A DNA stretch of 11,043 bases from assembly GCA_030596585.1 (NCBI GenBank), contig JAUVJM010000038.1, forward strand, positions 1-11,043. The letters are read 5' to 3'. Below, piece after piece: positions 1 to 6,762 of the stretch. This DNA comes from a bacterium. GTDB taxonomy: Bacteria > NPL-UPA2 > JAUVJM01. A program made the position numbers and the translations under genes. Positions within the stretch are counted from its first letter, which is position 1; the number at the start of each line of letters is the position of its first letter. The notes beneath the pieces are model-generated. The model ran no database searches, was not told the origin of the DNA, and saw only the letters and a program-made list of their open reading frames with translations.

Positions 1-30
1 CTGCGTTCCGACAACAATTATCGCCGCCAT
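1..30 (-). CDS. purA: Adenylosuccinate synthetase, N-terminal fragment cut by the window edge
   Basis: Only ten codons are present, reading MAAIIVVGTQ. This matches the start of adenylosuccinate synthetase, whose family begins with a hydrophobic strand leading into V-x-G-x-Q-W-G-D-E-G-K-G-K, the GTP-binding loop; the break falls just before the WGDEGKGK part. The enzyme joins aspartate to IMP using GTP, the first committed step to AMP. The ATG is at 30-28, with a good ribosome-binding site (GAGGGAG at 34-40). It lies 22 bases after the serA stop on the same strand, so co-transcription is likely. The call rests on ten residues plus context (serA and purA are neighbours in some bacteria), so it is probable rather than proven. 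Confidence 0.72.
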   Translation of the reverse strand, partial: MAAIIVVGTQ

Positions 31-41
31 AATCTCCCTCT

Positions 42-58
42 TTGTAGTTCAACTACAA
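42..58 (-). repeat. Short palindrome spanning the serA stop codon
   Basis: Perfect inverted repeat of 8 bases each side of a central base (TTGTAGTT, then AACTACAA). In RNA it could form a 7-bp stem with a 3-base loop. It contains the serA stop codon and ends just before the purA ribosome-binding site. There is no U-tract, so it is not a normal intrinsic terminator. The arms resemble the outer arms of the repeats at 2836-2864 and 6529-6580. Confidence 0.6.
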
Positions 59-1633
59 CCTCACCTGCTTCACATCAGATATATGTTCGCTCTTTTTAAT
101 CTCTTCGAGGACATCCGCCGGCACGAGACTGTCAACATTGAGAACAGTCATTTCTCTCCCGCCGCGCTCCCGCCTCCCCAGAGTCATAGCGGCAATGTTT
201 ATCTTTGCCTTCCCAAGAATTACCCCGATCTGCCCGACAATACCCGGCTCATCCTCATGAGAACAAACGAGCATGCAGCCTTCAGGTATGACATCTACGT
301 GATAGCTGTTTATGCGAACGACTCTTGCATCATCCCTGCCAAAAAGGACACCGGCGGCGCTTATCTCCGATTTGTCGGTCACAAGTTCCACCTCGATAAG
401 GCTGGTGTAATCCTCAGACTGACTGCTCTTGCTCTCTACTACTTTTATTCCTCTCTTTCTCGCTATGACCGGCGCATTGACGTAGTTAACGCTCTCCTTG
501 AAAACCGGCTCAAACACCCCCTTGAGAACAGCAGCCGTTATAGTTGCCATGTTTACAACTATGTCTTCTCCCGTACAGTCAATCCTGACCTCTTTCATTC
601 TCCCCTCAACCAGCTGCGATTCGAGACTGCCCAGCTTCTCAGCAAGCCTGCAATAGGGTTTTAACTCCTCAAAAGTCTCCGGCTCCACAAAAGGAAGATT
701 TACCGCATTTCGAACGATTCCCTTCTTAAGGAAATCGATTATCTGCCCTGCAATGTCCACAGCAACTCCCACCTGCGCTTCTTCGGTAGAAGCTCCGAGA
801 TGGGGAGTCGCCACAACCGAATCGAACTCGAACAGAGGGTTATCAACAGGAGATTCCTTTTCAAACACATCGAAAGCCGCCCCTGCCACCTTTCCCTTTT
901 TAATAGCTTCATACAAGGCAGATTCATCGATAATTCCCCCGCGAGCACAGTTGATAATGCGGACACCTTCCTTCATCGCCTCAAACTCCTTCTTACCGAT
1001 GAAATGTCTGGTCTCATCAGAGAGAGGAACGTGAACCGTTATGTAGTCCGAGCGGGAAAGCAAATCGTGAATCTCAACAAGCTCCACTCCAGCCCGCATC
1101 GCCGCCTCGGAACGAATATAGGGGTCATACCCAACTACTCTCATCCCGAAAGCAAGCGCCCTCTTTGCCACCTCACCGCCGATTCGGCCCAATCCAACGA
1201 TACCGAGTGTCTTGTTGAACACCTCCACTCCCATAAACTTCTTCCGCTCCCATTTTCCTTCCTTCAAAGACACAAATGCCTGCGGGACGTTTCTTGAAAG
1301 CGCAAGCATCATAGTCATCGTATGCTCGGCGGTTGAAATAGTATTGCCTCCCGGGGTGTTCATCACTATAATGCCGCGTTCAGTTGCCGATTCAATATCC
1401 ACGTTATCCAGCCCTACCCCGGCACGGCCGATCACCTTCAGGTTGTCCGCGGCTTCAATAATGTCCTTTGTCACCTTGGTCCCGCTGCGCACAACAAGGC
1501 CGTTATACTGAGGAATAATCTTCGCAAGCTCCTCAGGAGCAAGTTTTGTCTTCACGTCTACATCCATCCCGCTTTCCTTGCGAAAGATTTCCACTCCCTC
1601 TTCGGAAAGACTGTCAGCCACAAGTATTTTCAT
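53..1633 (-). CDS. serA: D-3-phosphoglycerate dehydrogenase, long form with ASB and ACT domains
   Basis: Oxidises 3-phosphoglycerate to 3-phosphohydroxypyruvate with NAD, the first step of the phosphorylated serine pathway, in the cytoplasm. The 526-residue length matches the long form. The NAD-binding glycine loop GLGRIG is at 147-152. The catalytic trio fits R231, E260 and H278, with the same spacing as the well-studied long-form enzymes. Residues about 315-450 form the intervening ASB domain, and 453-526 form an ACT domain (DEPGIVGQIG), where serine feedback normally acts. The start is an ATG with AAGGAG overlapping the stop of the upstream aminotransferase gene 13 bases away, so the two are tightly coupled. 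The stop codon lies inside a short palindrome (42-58) just before purA. No key residue is missing. Confidence 0.97.
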   Translation of the reverse strand: MKILVADSLSEEGVEIFRKESGMDVDVKTKLAPEELAKIIPQYNGLVVRSGTKVTKDIIEAADNLKVIGRAGVGLDNVDIESATERGIIVMNTPGGNTISTAEHTMTMMLALSRNVPQAFVSLKEGKWERKKFMGVEVFNKTLGIVGLGRIGGEVAKRALAFGMRVVGYDPYIRSEAAMRAGVELVEIHDLLSRSDYITVHVPLSDETRHFIGKKEFEAMKEGVRIINCARGGIIDESALYEAIKKGKVAGAAFDVFEKESPVDNPLFEFDSVVATPHLGASTEEAQVGVAVDIAGQIIDFLKKGIVRNAVNLPFVEPETFEELKPYCRLAEKLGSLESQLVEGRMKEVRIDCTGEDIVVNMATITAAVLKGVFEPVFKESVNYVNAPVIARKRGIKVVESKSSQSEDYTSLIEVELVTDKSEISAAGVLFGRDDARVVRINSYHVDVIPEGCMLVCSHEDEPGIVGQIGVILGKAKINIAAMTLGRRERGGREMTVLNVDSLVPADVLEEIKKSEHISDVKQVRL

Positions 1634-1646
1634 TGAACCTTCTCCT

Positions 1647-2798
1647 TCAGGCTAAGAACTTGAATGGAGTTTCCTTCTCCAAAAAGACCTCTTCCGCTGC
1701 ACGGACACCATTTCCCAATTCAACTTCATAACCCACTTCGTTCAGTCCTACCTCAACGGCAGAAATCATTTGAAGAATATCGAACATATCCATATAGCCG
1801 AGGTGTGCTAACCTGAATATTTTCCCTTTGAGATGTGCCTGTCCTCCGGCAATGCTCACACCCTTGCCCCGGAGATGTTTTACAAAAGCAGATCCATCCA
1901 TTCCCGCTGGAACCTTGACGGCGGTCACCGCATCCGCGGGCACCCCGGCAAAAAGCTCCAGCCCCAGACTTTTCATCGCCTCACGCGTTGCCTCAGCAAG
2001 ACGACCGTGGCGGGAAATAACGTTTTCAATCCCTTCCTCCTTCAACATCCGCAGAGATTCCCGCAGAGCAATAATCAATGAAATGGCAGGAGTAAATGCG
2101 CTGTCCGATTGCTCCTGCGCTTTTTTCACCTTCCTGAAATCAAAATAGTACTTCGGCAGGTCTGATTTTTCAACCAGTCCCCATGCTTTTTCCCCAACAC
2201 TCACAAAAGAAAGTCCCGGCGGAATCATCAATCCCTTCTGCGAACCTGAGACTACTACGTCAACACCCCACTTGTCCGTCTCCAGCTCCATTGCTCCCAG
2301 TCCGCTGATAGCATCCACGACAAGAACCGCCGGGGATGCACTCACAACCTCCGCGATTCTCTGAATGTCGTTTGCTGCGCCGGTTGAAGTCTCGCAAAGA
2401 GCGGTGTAAACAACTTTGACGTCATTACCGAGATGGCTCTTAATCATCTCGGGATTGACAGCCTTTCCCCACTCAACATCAATCGCGGTTACCTCAACAC
2501 CGTATGCGGCGGCAATTTCCGCAAACCTCTCTCCGAACTTGCCGCTCTTGACGACAAGCACCCTGTCGCCTCCGGAAAGAAAATTTGCAACGGCTGCCTC
2601 CATGGCACCCGTCCCGGACGATGTAAAGGTCAAAACTTCATTCTCCGTCCTGAAAACGTACTTCAGGTTCTCTCTCACTTCCGCGAAGATCTCTCTGTAT
2701 TCCGAAGTCCGGTGATGAATAATCGGCTGCGCCATAGCCAAGAGACATTCCGGCGGAACCGTCGTGGGTCCCGGCGTAAAAAGATATTTCTTGTTCAC
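1647..2798 (-). CDS. Class V PLP-dependent aminotransferase (alanine/serine-glyoxylate type)
   Basis: A 383-residue fold-type I aminotransferase of the alanine-glyoxylate / serine-pyruvate group, cytoplasmic. Visible family marks are the N-terminal FTPGPTTVPP, the HHRTSEY motif at 28-34, the phosphate-binding SSGTGAME at 60-67, D162 in VDAISGLG (contacts the pyridine ring), the Schiff-base lysine K188 in SGSQKG, and R329 in GKIFRLAHLG, which binds the substrate carboxylate. The start is GTG at 2798 with GAGGAG 7 bases upstream. It lies between clpP (72-base gap holding a hairpin) and serA (13-base gap). Position beside serA suggests a role in serine or glycine metabolism. It may stand in for SerC on 3-phosphohydroxypyruvate, or act as a serine-glyoxylate or alanine-glyoxylate aminotransferase. 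The sequence alone does not settle the substrate. Confidence 0.93.
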   Translation of the reverse strand: MNKKYLFTPGPTTVPPECLLAMAQPIIHHRTSEYREIFAEVRENLKYVFRTENEVLTFTSSGTGAMEAAVANFLSGGDRVLVVKSGKFGERFAEIAAAYGVEVTAIDVEWGKAVNPEMIKSHLGNDVKVVYTALCETSTGAANDIQRIAEVVSASPAVLVVDAISGLGAMELETDKWGVDVVVSGSQKGLMIPPGLSFVSVGEKAWGLVEKSDLPKYYFDFRKVKKAQEQSDSAFTPAISLIIALRESLRMLKEEGIENVISRHGRLAEATREAMKSLGLELFAGVPADAVTAVKVPAGMDGSAFVKHLRGKGVSIAGGQAHLKGKIFRLAHLGYMDMFDILQMISAVEVGLNEVGYEVELGNGVRAAEEVFLEKETPFKFLA

Positions 2799-2835
2799 GG
2801 CAAAACTCCTCTATCACTGCTCAGCTCATTTATAC

Positions 2836-2864
2836 TGTAGTGGCAAAGCTTGCTTTGCCCTACA
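2836..2864. repeat. 29-bp hairpin repeat between clpP and the aminotransferase gene
   Basis: On the minus strand the arms are TGTAG, GGCAAAGC, a two-base centre, GCTTTGCC, a bulged A and CTACA: 13 pairs in all. There is no U-tract, so an intrinsic terminator is unlikely. It sits in the 72-base gap after the clpP stop. Related arms (TGTAGTTGCA with TGCAACTACA) occur at 6529-6580. Confidence 0.75.
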
Positions 2865-2870
2865 ATTATT

Positions 2871-3494
2871 TTATTTCTTTCTGCTCGTTATTATTTCGTC
2901 AACAACACCGTATTTCTTTGCCTGTTCAGCCGACATGAAGAAATCTCTGTCTGTATCTCTACCAATTACATCCACCGGCTGTCCCGTATGTTTGGCAATT
3001 ATCTGCTGCAGTTCCTCTTTCAAACGCAGTATTTCCTTCGCCTGGATATCTATATCGCTTGCCTGCCCTCCGGCTTCCCCCATCGGCTGGTGCAAGAGGA
3101 TTCTGGCATGCGGCAGTGCCATCCGCTTTCCCTTCGCCCCCGAAGCAAGAAGAAGCGCTCCCCCGCTTGCCGCCTGCCCGACACATATCGTGCGCACATC
3201 AGCCTTGATATACTGGATGGTATCGTAAATCGCAAGCGTTGCGGTAACCGACCCGCCGGGACTGTTCACGTACAAATGTATATCTTTATCCGGGTCCTGC
3301 GAATCAAGATAAAGCAGCTGCGAGATCAGAATGTTTGCCTCAAGGTCGGAAATGATTGCGGACCCTCCCCTGACAACAGCCATGGAACCGCCGAGGAAAA
3401 CTATCCTGTCTCTCAGAAGCCTGTCAAATATGTCAAGACTCATCCTGCCGCGACTATCTTCCACTACCACACCTGGTAACCTGTTTACCTCCAT
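2871..3494 (-). CDS. clpP: ATP-dependent Clp protease proteolytic subunit
   Basis: Serine protease subunit that forms the double-ring chamber fed by a Clp ATPase; cytoplasmic. From the ATG at 3494 it has 207 residues. The catalytic triad is S110 (GQAASGGA), H135 (LLHQPMG) and D184 (DTDRDFF). NSPGGSVTA is also present. Upstream codons in the same frame reach 3548 but run into tig. The ATG at 3494, preceded by GGGGGGTG and 25 bases after the tig stop, is the sound start. Two oddities: about ten extra residues (region SMAVVRGGSA) between FLGG and the first helix compared with E. coli ClpP, and SGG where most ClpP have SMG after the nucleophile. clpX does not follow, unlike the common tig-clpP-clpX order. 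Confidence 0.96.
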   Translation of the reverse strand: MEVNRLPGVVVEDSRGRMSLDIFDRLLRDRIVFLGGSMAVVRGGSAIISDLEANILISQLLYLDSQDPDKDIHLYVNSPGGSVTATLAIYDTIQYIKADVRTICVGQAASGGALLLASGAKGKRMALPHARILLHQPMGEAGGQASDIDIQAKEILRLKEELQQIIAKHTGQPVDVIGRDTDRDFFMSAEQAKKYGVVDEIITSRKK

Positions 3495-3519
3495 CTTACG
3501 CACCCCCCACGTTAAACAA

Positions 3520-4788
3520 TTAAGAATTGCCCTTCTGTCCCCGGTCAATCAAGCTCACCTCATCCGGAGTCATAATCAGAGATTTGCCCTTATCCTCTAT
3601 TTTTGCATGGGAAAGAAGGAAATCCACCGTTTTCTTTCGCCGCAGACTCCAACGCAAGCCATCGGAATCCTCAGCATCCTTCTTCAAACCGGCCGCCGCG
3701 GCTTCCGCTCCGGCTTTCTCCACTTCTTCTTCGGTAACCGTGATGTTTTCTCTCCTTGCGATTTCCTCAATGGCAAGATGTTCTTTTATCTGTGCCATCG
3801 CAAGCTTTTTCAACTCTCCGTCGTCCTGATTTGTCTCTTGCCCCGTCACATAGGCTCTGGTAATCTGCCTCATGTGTTCCACCTGCCGCTCCACAAAACT
3901 CTGTGGAACATCAACCTCAACCATACCGGCAAGTTTCTCTCCTATCTGTCTTTTCAGGTCATGCTCAACCCTGACTTCAGCTGCCGACTCCAATCTCTTC
4001 CTTATGTCAGCTCTCAACTCTTCAAGACTCTGGAACCCTCCAACATCCCTAGCAAACTCATCGTTTACAATCAGGAGCCGTCTTTCCTTTATTGCCTTAA
4101 CTCTAAACTTGTAACTGATTTGCTCACCGCCCTTGCCCGTGGAACTTAGTTCCTTCTCCTGCCCCACAGGACAGCCAACCAGCGCCTCATCCATTTCCTT
4201 CGGAAGCCTGCCGGAGCCTGCCTGAACCATGTAATCAGAAAAATCCTGAACCGCATTCCCGTCAACAAAACTTTTCCCGTCAAGCAAAACCCAGTCATCT
4301 CTCATAACAGGTCTGTCGTTAACCGGCAGAAATTCAGCACGTTCCTCCCGTTCCCGCTGAATCGCCGCCGACACGTGCTCATCCGTAACTTCGACCTTTT
4401 CTCTCTCCAGAACCAGCCCCTTGTAATCTTCTATAGAGACACCGGGCTTTGTATCTACAGTGATACTGAAACTGTAGGGCTTGTCTTTCTGCGGCATTGC
4501 ACTGCCGGTATCAACAGACGGCTCCGAAACCGGAGTTATGTCTTTCTCCCTGCAAGCCTTGCCATAGGACTCACCAACAATCTCCTCAAGAACCTCTCCC
4601 TGCAAGCTCTTGCCCATTCTCTTCTCAAGAATGTGCCCCGGCACTTTGCCTTTCCTAAACCCCGGAATCTGCGCACCCATAACAAGCCGCTTGACCTTAT
4701 CCTCAAAATGTTTACTGACTTCTTCCTGTTCTAATTCGACCTCAATGCGTTTCCTGCTTCCCGGCAATTCTTCAACATTGACTCTCAT
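3520..4788 (-). CDS. tig: Trigger factor, ribosome-bound chaperone and prolyl isomerase
   Basis: Binds the ribosome exit tunnel and shelters nascent chains. The 422 residues are close to the usual 430. The N-terminal domain (about 1-110) carries the ribosome-docking signature GFRKGK at 43-48. An FKBP-like PPIase domain occupies about 160-237, and the rest is the helical C-terminal substrate-cradling domain. The start is ATG at 4788 with AGGGGGAAAG directly upstream. It is the first gene of the minus-strand run tig-clpP-aminotransferase-serA-purA, with clpP starting 25 bases after its stop, a common pairing. Its leader contains an inverted-repeat element (4806-4893) that separates it from tRNA-Gly. 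I saw no strong promoter of its own, so read-through from the tRNA promoter is possible. Confidence 0.96.
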   Translation of the reverse strand: MRVNVEELPGSRKRIEVELEQEEVSKHFEDKVKRLVMGAQIPGFRKGKVPGHILEKRMGKSLQGEVLEEIVGESYGKACREKDITPVSEPSVDTGSAMPQKDKPYSFSITVDTKPGVSIEDYKGLVLEREKVEVTDEHVSAAIQREREERAEFLPVNDRPVMRDDWVLLDGKSFVDGNAVQDFSDYMVQAGSGRLPKEMDEALVGCPVGQEKELSSTGKGGEQISYKFRVKAIKERRLLIVNDEFARDVGGFQSLEELRADIRKRLESAAEVRVEHDLKRQIGEKLAGMVEVDVPQSFVERQVEHMRQITRAYVTGQETNQDDGELKKLAMAQIKEHLAIEEIARRENITVTEEEVEKAGAEAAAAGLKKDAEDSDGLRWSLRRKKTVDFLLSHAKIEDKGKSLIMTPDEVSLIDRGQKGNS

Positions 4789-4805
4789 TCTTTCCCCCTA
4801 AAAAA

Positions 4806-4893
4806 GCAGTGATCAGTTGCCAGTTGCCAGTGTTCAGTAACCGGCAAAATACGACTTTAAGTTCTCCTCAAAACTGTCCACTGATCACTGGCT
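4806..4893. repeat. Inverted-repeat element 1, between tRNA-Gly and tig
   Basis: The left end (GCAGTGATCAGT followed by TGCCAGT copies) and right end (ACTGTCCACTGATCACTG) form an imperfect inverted repeat with an 11-base perfect core, CAGTGATCAGT against ACTGATCACTG. Within the left arm, GTTGCCA occurs twice in tandem. It is related to the element at 4988-5072 and has no coding capacity. Confidence 0.75.
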
Positions 4894-4904
4894 ACTATCA
4901 TCTA

Positions 4905-4979
4905 TGGAGCGGAAGACGGGATTCGAACCCGCGACTCCAACCTTGGCAAGGTTGTACTCTACCACTGAGTTACTTCCGC
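4905..4979 (-). tRNA. tRNA-Gly, anticodon GCC
   Basis: Complete cloverleaf: acceptor GCGGAAG with CTTCCGC, D stem ACTC/GAGT, anticodon stem CAACC/GGTTG around loop TTGCCAA, and a T arm with GTTCGAATC. The anticodon GCC reads GGC and GGU. The discriminator is U and the CCA end is encoded (4905-4907). It is the last of three tRNA genes, with repeat elements on both sides. Confidence 0.97.
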
Positions 4980-4987
4980 CCGCAAAA

Positions 4988-5072
4988 GCAGTAATCAGTC
5001 GTCAGTGTTCAGCAGAACACAACCTTGAGATCTCAAAGAACTTTCCTCTGATCACTCACCACTGACCACTGT
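4988..5072. repeat. Inverted-repeat element 2, between tRNA-Leu and tRNA-Gly
   Basis: The left part AGCAGTAATCAGTCGTCAGT and right part ACTCACCACTGACCACTG are imperfect reverse complements. Its ends share AATCAGT/GATCACT and CAGTGTTCAG words with element 1 at 4806-4893. The centre holds a perfect 12-base palindrome TTGAGATCTCAA (5025-5036). Together with the neighbouring tRNAs it fills the 99-base spacer. Confidence 0.7.
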
Positions 5073-5078
5073 CTTTTC

Positions 5079-5164
5079 TGGTGCGAGAGGCGGGATTTGA
5101 ACCCGCAAGAGGTTTCCCTCACTAGCTCCTAAGGCTAGCGTGTATACCGTTCCACCACCCTCGC
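5079..5164 (-). tRNA. tRNA-Leu, anticodon UAG
   Basis: 86 bases including encoded CCA. Acceptor GCGAGGG pairs with CTCTCGC (one G-U). Anticodon stem CTAGC/GCTAG encloses CTTAGGA, giving anticodon TAG. The long variable arm GAGG-GAAA-CCTC is typical of class II leucine tRNAs, and the T arm is GCGGG/CCCGC. It would read CUA and probably other CUN codons. Confidence 0.97.
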
Positions 5165-5192
5165 CTTTTATCCCCCGCTTCGTTCGATTAAA

Positions 5193-5268
5193 TGGTACCC
5201 CCACCAGGGCTCGAACCTGGGACACCCTGATTAAGAGTCAGGTGCTCTTCCAACTGAGCTATGGGGGC
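5193..5268 (-). tRNA. tRNA-Lys, anticodon CUU
   Basis: 76 bases with encoded CCA. D stem GCTC/GAGC, anticodon stem CCTGA/TCAGG around CTCTTAA (anticodon CTT, reads AAG), and T stem CCAGG/CCTGG are all intact. The acceptor GCCCCCA pairs with TGGGGGT, leaving a G-U pair at the very end (1-72), a mild oddity. It is the first tRNA of the cluster, about 15 bases after a consensus -10. Confidence 0.96.
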
Positions 5269-5282
5269 ATAAATACAGTGTT

Positions 5283-5310
5283 ATTATAAGCTCTTCCGTC
5301 AAAAAAGCAA
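5283..5310 (-). promoter_or_regulatory. Probable promoter of the Lys-Leu-Gly tRNA cluster
   Basis: On the minus strand there is a perfect -10, TATAAT (5283-5288), and a partial -35, TTGCTT (5305-5310), 16 bases apart. Transcription would begin about 7 bases beyond the -10, a few bases before the tRNA-Lys 5' end at 5268, a layout typical of tRNA operons. The weak -35 makes this probable, not certain. Confidence 0.6.
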
Positions 5311-5316
5311 ACTTTT

Positions 5317-6477
5317 TTAGAAGGCATCCTCATATATATTGACTATGTCTTCAACGAAAAGTCTTCTCGAGCCGCTCGGGATAGACTTCTCTCCCCTCCC
5401 GTAAACCCTTATCGTATCCAGTGCCATCTGCCTGCACGCCTTCCTGTCAACTCCCATATCAGCCAGCGTCCTGTCCGCACCAACCTTTCTCAGCCAATCT
5501 TCCATTGCCCCAATTCCGTCCCTGCTGCCGAAAACCTCCAATCCAAACTGTTCAAGTTTCTCCCTCAGGTCACCGGAAAGGTATTTGAGCCAGGAAGGGA
5601 GAAGCGCGCAGAGCCCTCCTCCGTGCGATACGTCAAACCAGCCGCTTACCATATGCTCGATGTGGTGAAGAGAACCTGCCCCGGAAAGCCCAAGACCCCG
5701 CAGAGGAGAACATGCCAGCGTCGCCGACCACGCCAGACTCTCCCTCGCACCGTAATTATCCCCGTCTGCAACAGCAGCAGGCAAATTCTCTGCAACCACT
5801 CTCATAATTGCCTCGGTTATCCTGACCGAAGCAGAAAACCCGGTGCCCCGTGTAAGATAAGGCTCCAGAACGTGGCACACTATGTCAACCCCGGTTTCGG
5901 CTGTCATCCCCGGTGTTACCGACAAAGTCAGCCCGGGATCAATAATCGAAATCCTTGGGAACAAAAAGTCGCTTTTGATAAACGATTTTTCATGTGTCTT
6001 CTCATTCGATATGACCGTTGTCCCATTCCCTTCAGAACCTGTCCCTGCGACCGTCGGTATTTCCATCACCGGCAGTGCGGCGCCGGTAACCTCGCTGAAC
6101 TCCGAAAAAGAATTGATATATTCCCACACAGAACCCGGGTGCGTCGCCGCAATCGCAATTCCCTTGGCGGCATCCATCACACTTCCTCCTCCAAGCCCTA
6201 TGACGAATTCGCATCTCTCCCGCTTAGCAAACTCCCCGACCTCATCTATGAGACCGGACCTTGGGTTGGGTCCAACGCCCTCGTGCAAAACCACATCCAC
6301 CCCCGAACTTCTCACATTCTCCATAACTCTGTCCAGGATTCCCATCCTTCGCATACTGCTTCTACCAGCCACAAGCAATGCTCTCCTGCCGAGTTTCTTT
6401 GCTTCCCCGCCGGCTTTTTCTACCTCGCCCCTGCCGAACAGGAACCTTGTAGGCCAAAAAAACTGAAATTCCGCCAT
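5317..6477 (-). CDS. Iron-containing alcohol dehydrogenase family protein
   Basis: Group III, metal-dependent alcohol dehydrogenase of 386 residues, cytoplasmic, expected to interconvert an alcohol and an aldehyde or ketone with NAD(P). The N-terminal dinucleotide-binding domain carries GGGSVMD at 96-102. The metal ligands are visible as D198 and H202 (ETGVDIVCHVLEPY) and H271 and H285 (LHHIEH...SHGGG), with the same 14-residue spacing as in E. coli FucO; H275 is also kept. The NPRSG and PTVAGTGSE signatures match the butanol dehydrogenase / YqhD-like side of the family, but the substrate cannot be read from sequence. The ATG at 6477 has GGAGGAG 8 bases upstream. It appears monocistronic, between repeat-filled DNA and the tRNA promoter. 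Confidence 0.95.
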   Translation of the reverse strand: MAEFQFFWPTRFLFGRGEVEKAGGEAKKLGRRALLVAGRSSMRRMGILDRVMENVRSSGVDVVLHEGVGPNPRSGLIDEVGEFAKRERCEFVIGLGGGSVMDAAKGIAIAATHPGSVWEYINSFSEFSEVTGAALPVMEIPTVAGTGSEGNGTTVISNEKTHEKSFIKSDFLFPRISIIDPGLTLSVTPGMTAETGVDIVCHVLEPYLTRGTGFSASVRITEAIMRVVAENLPAAVADGDNYGARESLAWSATLACSPLRGLGLSGAGSLHHIEHMVSGWFDVSHGGGLCALLPSWLKYLSGDLREKLEQFGLEVFGSRDGIGAMEDWLRKVGADRTLADMGVDRKACRQMALDTIRVYGRGEKSIPSGSRRLFVEDIVNIYEDAF

Positions 6478-6499
6478 TTATTTTACTCCTCCACGGTAA

Positions 6500-6611
6500 C
6501 AGTTTAGCTATCAAAAGTGCGCCACAGCTGTAGTTGCAGACTTGCTCTGCCAGAGAAGCAAAGTAAACTTTGCAACTACAATCTGTATAGTAACTTCCGG
6601 CAGCTAAACTG
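6500..6611. repeat. Nested inverted repeat upstream of the alcohol dehydrogenase gene
   Basis: The outer arms CAGTTTAGCT (6500-6509) and AGCTAAACTG (6602-6611) are perfect over 10 bases. Inner arms TGTAGTTGCA (6529-6538) and TGCAACTACA (6571-6580) are also perfect. Between the inner arms lie two small stems, one with GCAAAGT/ACTTTGC and one with GCAGA/TCTGC. The inner part is related to the repeat at 2836-2864. Confidence 0.7.
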
Positions 6612-6615
6612 CTTT

Positions 6616-6647
6616 TCTGGATTACCCGAACAAGTCGGGTAATGACA
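6616..6647. repeat. Half copy of the TGTCATT-type repeat element
   Basis: Matches the right half of the element at 8128-8225: both read TCTGGATT, a CCCG stem, CAAG, CGGG and AATGACA. Here the stem is ATTACCCGA / TCGGGTAAT (9 bp) around ACAAG. The compensated differences from the full copy (A-T here where the other has G-C) keep the stem paired. Confidence 0.75.
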
Positions 6648-6762
6648 AGCTTTCATGTTTCTTTCATGCAACTTTTGACACTACCGCTCTCCGAAACTCC
6701 TCCGTATTTTAAATCATCTGCCCGGCTCCGACAAGAGAAATTGGCTCAAGGCGCGTAATCCC

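Noticed and set aside
83..664. 193-residue open frame on the plus strand, antisense to serA
   Set aside because: It lies wholly inside the well-supported serA gene, shows no domain, and is a shadow of the coding strand; the same applies to the frame at 800-1297.
3515..3529. AAACAATTAAGAATTG between tig and clpP as a second copy of the exbB leader repeat
   Set aside because: The shared AT-rich stretch is only about 14 bases with one difference and overlaps the tig stop codon; chance or a minor relic is equally likely.
3495..3548. Upstream extension of clpP to 3548
   Set aside because: It overlaps the end of tig and adds residues unlike ClpP; the ATG at 3494 has a strong ribosome-binding site.
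4806..5072. CRISPR array suggested by repeated CAGTGATCAG-like words
   Set aside because: Repeats are inverted, degenerate and irregularly spaced, with no unique spacers of constant length and no cas genes.
5301..5318. AAAAAAG/CTTTTTT hairpin after the alcohol dehydrogenase as an intrinsic terminator
   Set aside because: The stem has a single G-C pair and overlaps the stop codon and the tRNA promoter -35; too weak to call.
5623..6507. 294-residue open frame on the plus strand, antisense to the alcohol dehydrogenase
   Set aside because: Composition is rich in Arg, His, Cys and Pro with no motif, while the minus-strand gene keeps all metal ligands; it is a mirror frame.
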